This document shows, piece by piece, positions 10,854-21,797 of a stretch of 64,000 bases of DNA. Position numbers and translations under genes: made by a program. Source of the DNA: Bipolaris cookei. Lineage: Eukaryota > Ascomycota > Dothideomycetes > Pleosporales > Pleosporaceae. Location: NCBI GenBank assembly GCA_002286855.1, contig NRSV01000009.1, forward strand, positions 498,984 to 562,983, written 5' to 3'. Positions within the stretch are counted from its first letter, which is position 1; every line of letters begins with the position of its first letter. Below the pieces are notes generated by a model. The model made no database searches, was not told where the DNA came from, and worked only from the letters and a program-made list of their open reading frames with translations.

Positions 10854-13826
10854 TCACTCGCCCTGTTCGCCGCCTTCCGCTTCTTCACCTCCCCCAGGCG
10901 CCTCGAGCTCGGCAAGCCCAATGAGGCTACCTAGATCGCGTGCAATATCCTCATAGTCGAACCCTAGATAGTACAGCAGCCGTGCCGCCCACCTCAGTGT
11001 ATCCCGCGCTTCAGTCCGCGTGGCCTCTGACAATCCCTCGCCACTTCCCTCCTTGCCTACTACTTCCTCCTGCACTTTTCGGACAATGGCCCATATCGTC
11101 TCATGGTTGGCATGCACCCGTCCCTGCAGTATCATCCTTGCCCCAGACTGCTGCACAATCTCAATGTCCTCGGGACGATCCTCATACTCTCCGCCTCTAG
11201 TCACCCGGTACCGAGCCATGTTGGGCAGTCCTCCCGGCGCTCTGTATGGCTCAAATCTCTTGGGTGGCTTGTAGCACCACGTTTCCACAATCACTCTGCC
11301 CTTGACACTGCAGTAGCCTTCAAGCACACCGCATAGTACCCGGTTGAAGTCGGCCGTCGAAAGCTTGATATCGTGCCGCGCCGAGAATGCCAAGAACTGC
11401 GAGCAGTACTCTTTCCAGTGCCCGTCCACCGTAGACATGATGGAGAGTATGCAGTTGAGCTCATCCCGGATATTCCGCAGGATGATGTGTTCCCATCCAA
11501 ACAGCAATCCTGTAAAGCTTTCTTGGGCTTCGCGTCTGCTCTCTTCAGAACCACTCGACGTCCGGAGAAGCTCTGCTGCAAAGGTCGAGATGATAATGGG
11601 CCGAGGTCTAAATGTGGCACTTTGCTCCACGTATTGTTGCATGCTCCGCATAGCCACCCACCTCCCCAGCTTCATCTGGCAGCAGAGCAAAGCCGTCAGA
11701 ATCTCTGCCGGCATTCGCTGCTGTTGATGCTTTTCATTCCATGCCCCAACTTTCTGAATCACTTTGAGAACCAGATCGTTTTCTCCAGCCAATGTCCCAA
11801 ACCTCACAATGGATGCCGATATGTTGCGATGACCATACAGTGAAGGGCTAATCAGCGGGCCGTCCAGGTCTCCGGAGAAGAGTAGCCATCGCCCAAAGTC
11901 AAACATCCTCAATTCTGTCGCCAAGTCGAGGAACTGCGCTAGAAGTGGCACAGGAAGCTCAGTGTCAAAGGCTGGGAAGCTGACAGGGGGCAGCCTACTC
12001 GTGAATGGCTCATCCTTTCGTAGCTGTGGACTATTTCTCAAAAACGTGAAAAACTCTTGCACAGATCTCTGTTTGTTGTCGTCCGCGTGTCTTTGGAGAA
12101 GCGACAGTGTTTCCATGGCGCCATTGATATTCCCATTCTTGATGAATGCTCGCATAGTGCGATGCAGCACATTCAACGGTAGCGTTGTCGGCTCAAAGAA
12201 GTAGGGAATCTCAGTACTCCTTTGAGTAGTTGCATTTGCAGTGCCAACTTCAGCTCCGAATCCTGGTGCAAGCTCAAAGATGCGCAATAGCACCTCAGGT
12301 CGTTTTTCCGGCACAAAGCCACCAGACTCTATCAGTCGCGCCATGATAGAGTCCCAGGCCATTGATCCAAGGCTCAGGTTGTTGGCGTCAAGAAGCGTCT
12401 TAAGCGTTTTGATGGATGAAACCACATGCTCGGGATTGGCGCCGCGAGTGCCCACTCCAAGTCGCATTTGGTTCACAAGTCCATCTACAAATGCTGTGAC
12501 TACCTCGCCGCTTATCGTTTTGCGTGTTCGTGCTCGGTCCTCGGGGCTTGCCGATGCATCCTCATTCATTGGAAACAGACTCCAGCTCCTTGATGGTGTT
12601 GGCTTCCTTTGTTCTTCTTGTTCCATAATCTCTCGCCAGCTAATGAGTGCCCATCCTTGCTCTCCTTTCTTACTTGCGACTTGCTCCAAGATAGAAACTC
12701 CGTCTAGTATCCACCCGCCATGTAGGCAGGACCAGAGCACAAGCTCCAGCCATAGTTCTAGCGTCACTTCTGTAACGTATGCCTTGTAACGAGATCCTGG
12801 TATTTCGTGCCCAAGAAAGTATTGAGCGTTGGCCCGATCCTTTGCTGTCTTGACTGAAGACTCATGAGCTTTCCACGTCGCATCTGACAGCGCGGTAAGA
12901 ATTTGGGATGACAGCATATGGATAGTCGGAGGTTGCTGCAGCGCATGCTTGTCTTCATGGGGGCGATATGTGTAGACCGAGTCAGGGATGAGACCTATAT
13001 GATGTAGATATGCAATCACCTGCAGGACGTGAGGCATAATGGTCTCCTGTCCAGTACTTCCTTGCTCTGTGGCTGTCAAGATCATATTTCCCAAGCTTCT
13101 CCACAGCTGTCCCAACCCTCGCTTTATCGTGACATTTCGATATCTGATCGACTCCGGAGCAGAAGTTGCTGTGTCCAGAGTGAACTTCGGCCTCTGTGAT
13201 GGTGGGCTTCGCTGGAGTACAAGAGGGCTCTCGGTCAGGTCCTTCATACTCTCGTATTCACATCTCTGCCACATGACATCTGAGTACTGCTCAATTTTAG
13301 GAGCAGTGTCGGCCGAGTGCTGTCTATCCTCTGCAAGCTTTTTGACCATCCAAACCACAGTCTGCCACCGACCTTCAACCAACCCTATGTGGCTGATAAT
13401 ATCCACGGAGGCAGCTTGAGCCGAATTGAGAACATAAGCAAGGTCGAACGAGCTCACCGGTATGTCGGGGCTATCTGAAGGCTCCTGTCGCAAGTGGGCT
13501 GGGAGGAAGGGCTCAAGAATGGCAAGCCATGCTTTGATGTCGCCACGAACCTCTGGCTGCGGGCAGGGTATCTGCGATGTGATGAGCTCCCTTGACTTCT
13601 TTGAACGTGTCGAAGCGGCTTCATCTTGGACATATGTATCCGGGAGAGACAGGGATGGCTGCGCGTGGTTGGAACGGTGTTTTCCACTTGCAAAGGTGCG
13701 TTTGGAGGGTTTGGCGAGGGTCGGAACGAGAAATGCGGCCACTGAACAGGAAGCAGCGATCCCGCGAGTGTTGGTCCGGAATGCCTGTGTGAGGGCGCTG
13801 CGAAAGCATGTATGCGCAGTGCTCAT
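10854..13826 (-). CDS. Large mitochondrial-targeted protein of unknown function (possible organellar expression factor)
   Basis: A single open frame of 990 aa from the ATG at 13826. A longer start at 13922 exists, but the 13826 start (MSTAHTCFRSALTQAFRTN) gives a typical arginine-rich, acid-free mitochondrial presequence continuing to KPSKRTFASGKH. The rest is helix-rich with repeated Leu-rich segments (for example LPLNVLHRTMRAFIKNGNIN and GAMETLSLLQRHADDNKQRS), suggesting pentatricopeptide-like helical repeats as found in fungal mitochondrial RNA-binding or ATPase-expression factors. I cannot assign a named family from sequence alone. The C-terminus is Glu/Gly-rich. It is divergent from the next gene with 344 bp between starts. 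Real gene: high confidence; function: low. Confidence 0.8.
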   Translation of the reverse strand: MSTAHTCFRSALTQAFRTNTRGIAASCSVAAFLVPTLAKPSKRTFASGKHRSNHAQPSLSLPDTYVQDEAASTRSKKSRELITSQIPCPQPEVRGDIKAWLAILEPFLPAHLRQEPSDSPDIPVSSFDLAYVLNSAQAASVDIISHIGLVEGRWQTVVWMVKKLAEDRQHSADTAPKIEQYSDVMWQRCEYESMKDLTESPLVLQRSPPSQRPKFTLDTATSAPESIRYRNVTIKRGLGQLWRSLGNMILTATEQGSTGQETIMPHVLQVIAYLHHIGLIPDSVYTYRPHEDKHALQQPPTIHMLSSQILTALSDATWKAHESSVKTAKDRANAQYFLGHEIPGSRYKAYVTEVTLELWLELVLWSCLHGGWILDGVSILEQVASKKGEQGWALISWREIMEQEEQRKPTPSRSWSLFPMNEDASASPEDRARTRKTISGEVVTAFVDGLVNQMRLGVGTRGANPEHVVSSIKTLKTLLDANNLSLGSMAWDSIMARLIESGGFVPEKRPEVLLRIFELAPGFGAEVGTANATTQRSTEIPYFFEPTTLPLNVLHRTMRAFIKNGNINGAMETLSLLQRHADDNKQRSVQEFFTFLRNSPQLRKDEPFTSRLPPVSFPAFDTELPVPLLAQFLDLATELRMFDFGRWLLFSGDLDGPLISPSLYGHRNISASIVRFGTLAGENDLVLKVIQKVGAWNEKHQQQRMPAEILTALLCCQMKLGRWVAMRSMQQYVEQSATFRPRPIIISTFAAELLRTSSGSEESRREAQESFTGLLFGWEHIILRNIRDELNCILSIMSTVDGHWKEYCSQFLAFSARHDIKLSTADFNRVLCGVLEGYCSVKGRVIVETWCYKPPKRFEPYRAPGGLPNMARYRVTRGGEYEDRPEDIEIVQQSGARMILQGRVHANHETIWAIVRKVQEEVVGKEGSGEGLSEATRTEARDTLRWAARLLYYLGFDYEDIARDLGSLIGLAELEAPGGGEEAEGGEQGE

Positions 13827-14170
13827 TGAGGGGTAGCGAATGGGTGGTGGAGGTGAATACTCGTGACGGCGGCATCTTCTTGACTTTTTCTGACTAGGAT
13901 AATGACGAACTGCACTCTCCAATTCCGAGACGCACTAACAACGCCCGACAGGGGTCCCCTGCTGGGCCTCCCACGTCTGCCTGCCGCTAGTGACCTCACG
14001 CGTCGACAGCGCAAACAAGTCGCGACGATTCATAAAGAGATTTGCTAGAAAGAAACGCCCTACTGATTACCTAGATCCTAGAATTGCTGTATATATGCCC
14101 ATATTGCTCTACGCGTATTCTCCAGGCATCTTCACCCCTTTTCCACGCGCCACAACAACCCACCGCGATC
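13827..14170. promoter_or_regulatory. Divergent promoter with two MluI (ACGCGT) boxes
   Basis: Intergenic 344 bp between the mitochondrial protein (-) and the PARP-finger protein (+). ACGCGT occurs at 13998-14003 and 14111-14116, the latter 55 bp before the ATG at 14171. ACGCGT is the binding core of the fungal MBF cell-cycle factor; its use here is inferred. Confidence 0.45.
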
Positions 14171-15260
14171 ATGGGTGTATACCGTGTTGGTAAGTCACTA
14201 CATGACTTCCAGTGCACTTACGTCTAATGGATTACAAGCTGCATTTCAAGTTATCAATTGGAATTGAACCATACAAAACTAATTAGTTATCAGAGGTGTC
14301 GCCCAACAACCGCGCTGGTTGCCAAGTCAAGGCATGCAAAGACGAAGGCTCAAAGATTACAAAGGGCGAGTTTCGCTTTGCTGTCCAAGTCACCATTCGT
14401 GATCATGTTAGCTGGCAATACCGCCATTGGTGAGTGTATTCGATTGATTCTATGAAAAGATAAGTACTAACTGGCGTAGGGGATGCGTCACTCCTAAGCA
14501 GATTGAGAATCTGAATGAGACATGCGGAGGCGATACAGACATGGTCGATGGCTACGATGAACTGCCGGACGAGTTCCAAGAAAAGATCAAGTTCGCGCTC
14601 GAGCACAACCACATTCCAGATGAAGACTGCACACGCGTAAGTACTTGACTGACGCATCCTGATATCCCTATTTACAATCTCAGGACCCCGAACTCAACCG
14701 TCTCGGCGTCAAGAAGTCTAGAGCAAAGAAGGCCAAGAAGGGCGATGAAGACGACGCCTCTGAGGAGGATAAGCCTAAAAAGAACAAGTCCACCAAAGTC
14801 AAGGACGAAGATGAAGAAGACAAGCCCGCACCAGCCCCCAAGAAGCGCAGCCGTCCCTCCAAGAAGCAAGCAGCAGAGGATGACGAAGAGGAAGAGAGTG
14901 CTCCGCCTGCGAAGAAAGCCCGCGCTAACGGCAAGAGCAAGAAAGCCCCAGAGCCTGCGAATGAGAGCAAAGAGGAGGCACCGCCACCTAAGAAGGCCAA
15001 GAGCAAGAAGGCAGCAACCAAAAAGGAAGTAGTCGAAGAGCAGGAGGACGAAACAGAGGATGAAGCTCCGCCGCCTAAGAAGGCTCGTGGCAGGAAGCCT
15101 GCTGCTAAGAAAGCCGAGGCCGAAGATGGCAGTGAGGTTGAGGAGAAGGCGCCCAAGCCTAAGAAAGTTCCCCAGAAGAGGTATGTGTGATTGAGTTATT
15201 CATTGCTGGTATGCACAGCGCTGATCAAGATACAGGGGCCGCAAGAAGGCTTCCGAGTAA
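14171..15260 (+). CDS. Small nuclear protein with an N-terminal PARP-type zinc finger and lysine-rich, AT-hook-like tail
   Basis: Predicted 277 aa from five exons: 14171-14189, 14294-14429, 14480-14636, 14684-15180, 15236-15260. All junctions have GT-AG ends and keep phase. The N-terminus (MGVYRVEVSPNNRAGC) begins a zf-PARP module: Cys16 and Cys21, then His51 and Cys54 in RHWGC, followed by VTPKQIENLNE, the expected fungal spacing. This finger type reads DNA breaks in PARP1 and DNA ligase III. No PARP catalytic domain or ligase follows. From about residue 105 the protein is a run of alternating acidic and Lys-rich blocks, with AT-hook-like cores (KKARGRKPA; C-terminal KRGRKKASE). It probably binds DNA or chromatin; a role in break sensing is an inference. 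MluI boxes upstream suggest S-phase expression. Confidence 0.85.
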
Positions 15261-15831
15261 GCCTACATCCCTCAGAGGAGACGTTCGTTTCTTTCGACGA
15301 CGCAGTAGCGGTAGGCTAGGGGGCGTTGGGGAGTATCTCACCAGGATGCGTATTCTTCATCATACAAGAGAGGGGTGCCCAGGTATATCTAATTCGCAGG
15401 CATGTACACAGCTTTGTTAGGTAATAAGCAAATCGATATCTTCTACGCTGACTTGAAAACATATCTCATTCCCATTCATCCAGTGTGTCTCGATCAGATA
15501 TCTACCGTCTTGCTTCTATTTTAATTCTACACCATTCCCCCCTTGTATTGATGCATCTTCTTGTTATATCGAGATTCAAGTTTCCTATCTGTGTTCCCTT
15601 GTCCTGGTAATAGCAATAGTTGGGTTTCCCTTGTTCTCTCAGTGGTCGTAGATCCACTGGCTTAGGTTGTCTAGCTTCTTCATATCAACTTCGTACTGGA
15701 AGCTCAATCTGTCTTTCGTCTTTTACACGTGTGCGCGGTAACAACGACTTTGGTGCAGTGACCCGGGAGGACCGGGGCTTCGGGTGGGCGGAACTCCATC
15801 TTTACAGCTACAGCCAACCGGGCATTTCCAG
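15261..15831. other. Spacer; possible remains of the 3' end of the neighbouring gene
   Basis: Contains the 3' region of the zinc-finger gene (+). On the minus strand between about 15640 and 15830 short coding-like pieces appear (for example FQYEVDMKKLDNLSQWIYDH) in frames not joined to the gene that ends at 15832. They may be decayed 3' exons of that gene. No intact gene is supported. Confidence 0.4.
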
Positions 15832-18074
15832 TTACTGGTCAACCTGGAAAATCCCGATACGCTGAATGGGGAGCGGAAAGAAACTTACTGCCAACATTAT
15901 CCCAAGGGCAGAGCGGGTTTTACCCAGACTAGTGCTGTCAGACAAGATGATGCCGCGTGGTCCCTTGCCGTGCATGATGCGACAGCGCACCAGCTCTACA
16001 CCTTGAGCAATCACCAAGGTTTGGTTGAATAGCAGTGATGAGCCAGTCTGACCCGGGAGACGTGGATCACATCGACGTTCCGCATGGATGGCGTTTAGAG
16101 CCGCTTCGTACTCCTCTGCGCTCGCCGTGGGTCCGACGAGTGCGGTGAGTAGTTGGCTCTTCCTCTTCTCGCCAATTGCGACTGTTCGTGTCGATAGCCA
16201 CGAGTTTCTTGCCTTCTGCTTGGGTGTTCACACTTGGCCTCCCGCGCCTAGGTGCTTCCGTTTCGTCACAGGAGGAAAAGACGCTCTGCAAGCCACAGCC
16301 GCCGCCAGCGCTCCGCATCGCGATATCGCTTCTATCAAGGTGTATACTTCGTTGGTGTCCATCCAGTATTGGGCTGGGTAGACGCTGGTATCCAGCTGTC
16401 CCGGTTCTTTATTACGCCCGTTGGCAGGGTTTCCAAACGAAGAGGATATAGTCAGTGTGCTATATTTCTCCTTCGGTGAGGATTTCGTGTAGGCGCGAGG
16501 AAATTGCCATGTAACCGAGGAGCCTTCATTGGGTTCCTTGGTCTGGGTAGGGCGAGGTTCACGCGCTAACGCTTGGAGGTTGTAGGTTCCTGCTGGATGC
16601 TACCGCCTCTTCTACCTACGCTATTGATGGCAGCGGTTGACCATGCGATCTTTGCATCGTCTTGGTTCGCCTCCAAGACTTGGCAGAATAATGGGTTCTC
16701 TGGAACGAAGCTGTATTAATCAATCACCACGCCGGAGAGATCGTAATGTAAACATAGTGTTTGAGGTGAACCTTGTTTGTAGAGAATTTTCTCGTATGTC
16801 CACCACTTCTCGAAGTAGCCATCATGAAGAAGCTCTATCAAGGATGGCAAGGTTGCTATGACTTGGCAGGTCATAAGCATACGCCTCAAGCGCTGTCTTG
16901 AAACAGATTCTGCAACAGTGATCTCATTGCCATCCATGTTTGTGCTGTATTCGAGGACCTCTTTAATAGTCAGGAAGTTTTCGTCGCATACTTCCAGCAA
17001 TTTATCGGCATATATTAATGACTGCCCTATGACCACAGGATTTGGCAATTCCTGGATGATAGAATTCCTTCTATCGTCCATGAAGATAGTAGTATCGTGA
17101 AACCATCTGAGTGACAGTTTGCACAGCAGCTGTCCGAAGGCCGCTTTGTAACGGCGGCGTCCATTATCATCACGAAAATTCTCCTGTGGTCTCTGCCTTG
17201 ATTTGAGGCACGTATTCACAGATACCCTTTGCTAAAAGCCGCCAGCTGCTGAGCGATTTCTGCGTCAGGCGAGGCCATGGTGATGAAGACCAACCGCCGA
17301 TGCTGCGCATCTGGGGCTGCAGCGGGCGGAGCCTAGGAGGTGGAGGTGGAATATCTTTCTTGGCTGTGTCGGGTATAACTGGTATTCCTCTTTGTCACTG
17401 AGGGCTGTGAGATGGTTAGTTGGGATCCGGGAGTGCGGATTTGAAGGAGCAGTGGAATTTATCTTGAGCGTTATGCCAGGATTAAGAAGCCTCTGTACAA
17501 TGTTCGATATCCTCTCGGACCCTGCCTGGACAGCTTCGTACTCCATCTCCAGCTTCCTCTTCTCCATTTTCTCCATCTGGAATTCTCGCTTATGAAAGCA
17601 GAATCGCTCCAGCGCGAGGATCCTGCTCTCATCTACCAAACCTGGATCACTCGGGTCATATGCTGGCGTGTAACTTCGTTCTATGCCGGCAATATTGACT
17701 CCCATTTTTATGGCACGCAGGATTGGGTCAATTGGCATGCCGGACGGATATGCGTACATACAATGGCCCCGGTAATGGTAGGCCACCCCAACTTCCAGGG
17801 TGTGGGTGCCTTTGAAGCCGGATATATATATATACGCACTGTTGTGTCGGTGCAGCAGGTCGATATTGGAGTTATTGCTGACCATGTTGGTGTTGCTGAG
17901 GCTGTTGCTGTAGCGGCGGGTCGACGTTGGAATTGTCGTCGCCTATGTCAGTGTCACCGGCCTTCTCGCGGGCGAGCTTTTCTGGTAGGAAGTTACCGAT
18001 GAGAGATTTTCAGAAAGATGCTGGGGGTGTTCAAGACAGTTTTATCGGTTGATGTGGAGTGACTTACTGTTCAT
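15832..18074 (-). CDS. Multi-exon orphan protein ending just after a SNF2-like P-loop
   Basis: Reading the minus strand with standard splice signals gives a chain of in-phase exons: 18074-18068 (MN plus one base), 17981-17883, 17809-17380, 17332-17174, 17106-16772, then further exons through 16600-15857. The two central introns are 47 and 67 nt; the 17809 acceptor is a weaker AAG. Near the 3' end an exon closing on YWMDTNE joins, via GTATAC...TTGCAG, a piece beginning SVFSSCDETEAPRRGRP. This joins, via a 67-nt intron, the stretch EYEAALNAIHAERRCDP to GPRGIILSDSTSLGKTRSAL. The last resembles helicase motif I of SNF2 proteins (usually DEMGLGKT). The frame stops at 15832, about 20 residues later, so no DEAH box or later helicase motif exists. 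N-terminal parts include a charged coiled-coil-like segment (FQMEKMEKRKLEMEYE). Either a truncated helicase-like gene or an unknown family; exons between 16770 and 16450 are uncertain. Confidence 0.5.
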
Positions 18075-19158
18075 CGCGTTTTTGTTCTAGGTAGCTGACA
18101 TGTTTATATGCAGTGGTATAAATGGTTGTTGTCACCAATATCGTGATGTCAATGTAAGGTAACAATATATGGAGTTGGAAGAAACTGCTTGTTGGTTGAT
18201 TATGTCAGTTTAAAAACGACGGTATCTGCACCCATATATATACCGTCTAGTAACCGCGATTCGCTCCGCTTTCCTGGCACTATGACTTTTTCGATTGTTT
18301 GCTATAGCTAACGTGCCAGCTCATGTGATTTTGCATATTCTCGGGCTCACTTGTCGGTACCTAGTTGCCTACGAGGACACCCAATCGCGTAGCTAGGTAT
18401 CGTTTATTCACTTAAGAAGAACTTGATGGATTACGAAATATTTGGTGCTGCTTCTTCTGGTGCGTTATTTTTCTGTTGTTTTGGATTGTGGCTGAGGCCT
18501 AAATATTAAGACTTCTCACTGCAAATAATAGACAACAAAGCGCAGAAGAGATCATGGGGTAGGAGGACGGTCACGTGGTGGTAAGCTGAAGTCACGGACC
18601 AAACGTCTGGTGGAGTTTCTAGCAGATGCGCTTTTTGTGTTTCTGTTTGGCAAAGTTATTGGCTTACTTTCGTGGCCTTGCGTCGAGCATTTTCGGATCT
18701 GTTGACGTGATCTATCAGAGGTGGTCGAGAATCGATGCAGAGAGAAGATAGGAGTATATCATATTTGCAAGTTCCGGTATATGAGAGTTTCTGTTCGTTT
18801 AGATTGCAGAAGTCAACGCTATCCGGAGCTAGTACAGGAGAATGCTTTGTCGTATACCTACTGAGAACACTTCATTGGAACGTCTTGTGGATGATCGTTG
18901 GATACATATGACGTAGAATCATGTTCAATGTTTCCAAATATTATATTGAGTACTAGATTTTCGGGACCGTGGTTTAAAATTTTGAAGCAAACGAGCTGTC
19001 AGGTGGATGTTATGGATAATACATGTGACACATACAAATAGAAAATCATAAGAAACCCCTCAATTAACTTCAGAACTTCTCATAATAATACATAATCAGA
19101 AAGCGCAAAAAAATTTCTCTGAATATCCGCATTCTCATAGAAAAAAGACTGCTAGTAT
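18075..19158. other. AT-rich intergenic region
   Basis: About 1.1 kb with no supported frame on either strand. Composition is AT-rich toward 18900-19150. An imperfect short inverted pair (GGTACCTAG near 18356 and CTAGGTATC near 18392) is present but has no obvious partner structure. Likely promoter of the orphan gene plus 3' region of the small acidic protein. Confidence 0.45.
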
Positions 19159-19511
19159 TTATCGAACAGACGAAGTGCCATTCATCCCATCTGCTGCATC
19201 CCCAAGCCCCTCCTCATCGCCCGGCTCAGCATAAGCGCCGGGCTGCTTTGCCGCACCACGAGTACGCTCGCTGATAATGTTATCACGGTCGATGGCTTCC
19301 TTCTCGTCGCGCTCTGTACTCTATTAGCAAACATCCAGGTATACATGTAAGCAGAGAACTAACCAAGCTGCTTGTCAGAATCACCACCGTTATCGTACTC
19401 GGTGGATTCAACGGGGGCTTCGTCTTTGAGCACGGGGATTTCAAATTGGCCGGTGCGGGATTGGTAGGAGTTGTCCATTGCGTTGCCGTTGGGGACTTCG
19501 GTAGAGCTCAT
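19159..19511 (-). CDS. Small conserved acidic fungal protein with CHZ-like NIIxxRTRG motif
   Basis: Predicted 100 aa from two exons, 19511 down to 19364 and 19313 down to 19159, with a 50-nt GTTAGT...ACAG intron that keeps frame. The start at 19511 sits in a good context (CCACCATGA); an upstream in-frame ATG-like codon at 19607 would add only a Pro/Thr-rich leader. The second half reads EAIDRDNIISERTRGAAKQ, then PGAYAEPGDEEGL. The IDxxNII...RTRG element resembles the CHZ motif of H2A.Z histone chaperones, and small fungal proteins of this shape exist. The resemblance is limited to about 20 residues, so a chaperone role is only a possibility. Disordered and acidic throughout; no signal peptide or membrane segment. 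Confidence 0.65.
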
Positions 19512-20607
19512 GGTGGTGGAAGAGAGATTGGGGGGGTTTTGTTGGAAGGTAGTTGGTGGTGGTGTGTTGTGGTAGGAAGAGATGTTGGGATGTTGTGATA
19601 GAGTCAAGGAGGAGTGGCAGCACGTCTTTATGTAGACTTTGTCCCTAGTGACTATACGTCATAAAGTCCATGGAGCGTGTTAAAGCCTCTGATGCGACAT
19701 AGGATTTGGGATCGTGGCTTACTAGGATGGGCGATCAGAATCCCATGTTGTGATCGAGACTATGACAGCATGGGCTTGGGAAAGAGCAGTTCAACAAAGG
19801 TACCAACCTCGTCAAAGATGGTGTGTGGTGCAAGTGGGTAATGTGTCGATCTGATACGAGGGATCTGACACTAGATGCGGGAGCAGTCCGCATGTGCGAT
19901 GGCCTTGACGTGAGCAGTGCTGCGTCATGCTTTAGTATTGTTACTTTGAGAAGAAGTAGATGCAGCGAAGATGTTGAATGTCTCTTTGTCTATAGATCAT
20001 ACACCTGCACAAAATCGCATCTCAATGGTCGACATGAGAATAGTATCACATTGAATAGACGTCAACGAGAATTGGATCGCTTTTCATCCCTGCGTCATGC
20101 CATCACAAAAGGCACACTATACTGCAAGTTCCCGAGACTTAGATCCGCTCTACCGTCCAAGGGACCATTCGCGCATGCCATTGATGAGCATCAGTCCCAA
20201 AACGCGCGACGGTCGACGTCAACACCAGATTAGCGCCCGGGGTTGCATGGGGCTCTTTGTGTGGATCCGAGATTGGCGAAATCGATCATGCATAAAGAAA
20301 GTGGATTCTGCGAGAATCCGATGACGACGGGTCGGAACGTTTGTTTTGCGATGGCTGGGAGTGACGTTGACATGGGCACTGACGCGAAACGCGCTATCGC
20401 GACGTCACGACATGAGAACGCCACTTGGGTCCCCATGGGCGACGAGCAGACTTCAACTTGTCCAAACCACACATTTGAGTATTATTTGTGCATTGGAAAA
20501 AGTTACATTTCAACATAAGGATATGTCCGTCGCTTCTTAGTGAATACAAGTACAAGGTACAACGCCAAGATGCAGACCCGCTGTAAAATTAAACTTCTGT
20601 GCGCATT
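19512..20607. other. Intergenic region
   Basis: 1.1 kb upstream of the small acidic gene (-) and downstream of PEX14 (-). Open frames of 60-136 codons on the + strand (19823-20518) show no domain, biased composition or splice-supported extension. Nothing further is called. Confidence 0.5.
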
Positions 20608-21797
20608 CTACGAGCTTGCACCCGCCTCGACTGCTGTTCCGCTTTCGCTTGCATCTTTCTTGGCCTCCTCGGTCTTCTTTGCGGCAGCCATTTGCCATGC
20701 TGGAATGGCAGCGCGTCCAGTGGGCATCCTGCTGCTGTATGAGGACGAGGGGGTTGCAAGGCTGTTGGCTTGGCTGCTAACACTAGAAGTGCCATTTGCC
20801 TGCTCAGCGAGTACGGGTGTAGATGGCGCTTGAGGTGTCGGTGTCGGTGTAGAAACAGAGGATGTGCCGTTTATATTGGGAGTCTGGGGAGCACTCGGTT
20901 GCTGACCAGCTCCATAGTAGCCCGAGGCGTTCTGCGGACGGGGTGCGGCTGAACCCATTCTGTTTCCAATCAATGTCTTCAGACTCTTCAACTCAGTAGA
21001 AAGTTCCTTCAGTCTGTTGTCTGTGGCTTCCTTGTGAGACTCCAATGCCTTGGGGATCAGATCCCTCAGGCCGCGGACGTCATCTTCAATTCGTCGGTTG
21101 TCGTCTCCTTGTCTCTTGGATGATTCCTTGAGGGTTGACAATACGCTTTCCACCTCACCCAGGGCGTCATCAAGTCTTGCTGTCCGCGCCTCTTCGGATG
21201 CCTTGAGTGCGGTAGTGTCGGTGTTGAGTTGCTCGAGAAGGTCAAAGGCACGCTTGAATGATTCGTCGACAGAGGCCTTGTCTTGCTCCAGCTGGGGCTG
21301 TGTGGGCGGTTGTATCAGGGGCAGGACGTATCGCTTTGCGGTAAAGTAGAGTCCGTAGCCTACGCCACCCATGACCGTCGCCATGATGAAGTAGTCGCGC
21401 CAGTCGCGTTTCGGTGGTCTGTGTCCATCAGCTGGCGCACTAGAACTGCTAATCTCATGACTTACTCTGGTGGTGGCGGTGGTGGTTGCCAGTATCCTTG
21501 GGGCGGGTAGCTTGCATATGGGGCTGCCGGCGGTGGCCTATATGACGCACTGCTGGCTACTGTGGTTGTCTGGGGAGGAGGCGGGGGTTGGCCGGCATCT
21601 TCAGCGGCGCGGGCGAGGGAGACGTCGATTTCCTCCTGGGTGAGGTTCTTGGACTGCAGGAATGCTATGCGCTTTTCCAGGGGCGCGCTGGCAACCGACG
21701 GATCCTGGAGGACTGGGTGTTGTTAGCATCGTCGCGCGCAGGGCAGTCATATCTACTTACACGAGACGGCCGATGTGATGAGATCCTCACGCACCAT
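20608..21797 (-). CDS. PEX14: Peroxin 14, peroxisomal import docking protein
   Basis: Predicted 364 aa from three exons: 21797-21761, 21712-21466, 21418-20608 (introns 48 and 47 nt, GTAAGT donors, in phase). It docks PTS receptors (Pex5/Pex7 complexes) at the peroxisomal membrane. The N-terminal Pex14 domain is clear: MVREDLITSAVSFLQDPSVA, then LEKRIAFLQSKNLTQEEID and LARA (residues 1-55). A proline-rich segment (QPPPPPPEPPKR) with PxxP character for Pex13 SH3 follows, then a hydrophobic segment (DYFIMATVMGGVGYGLYF, about 103-120) and a long coiled coil (about 140-250). The tail is Ser/Thr/Pro-rich and ends with Lys/Glu blocks. Length and order match fungal Pex14. No targeting oddities. Confidence 0.93.

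Noticed and set aside
14680..15156. 158-codon minus-strand open frame opposite the zinc-finger gene
   Set aside because: Mirror of a Lys/Glu-rich coding exon, which gives a Ser/Phe/Leu-rich antisense translation; a shadow.
19823..20518. Group of + strand open frames of 60-136 codons
   Set aside because: No coherent protein text, no start context, no conserved motif; treated as intergenic.
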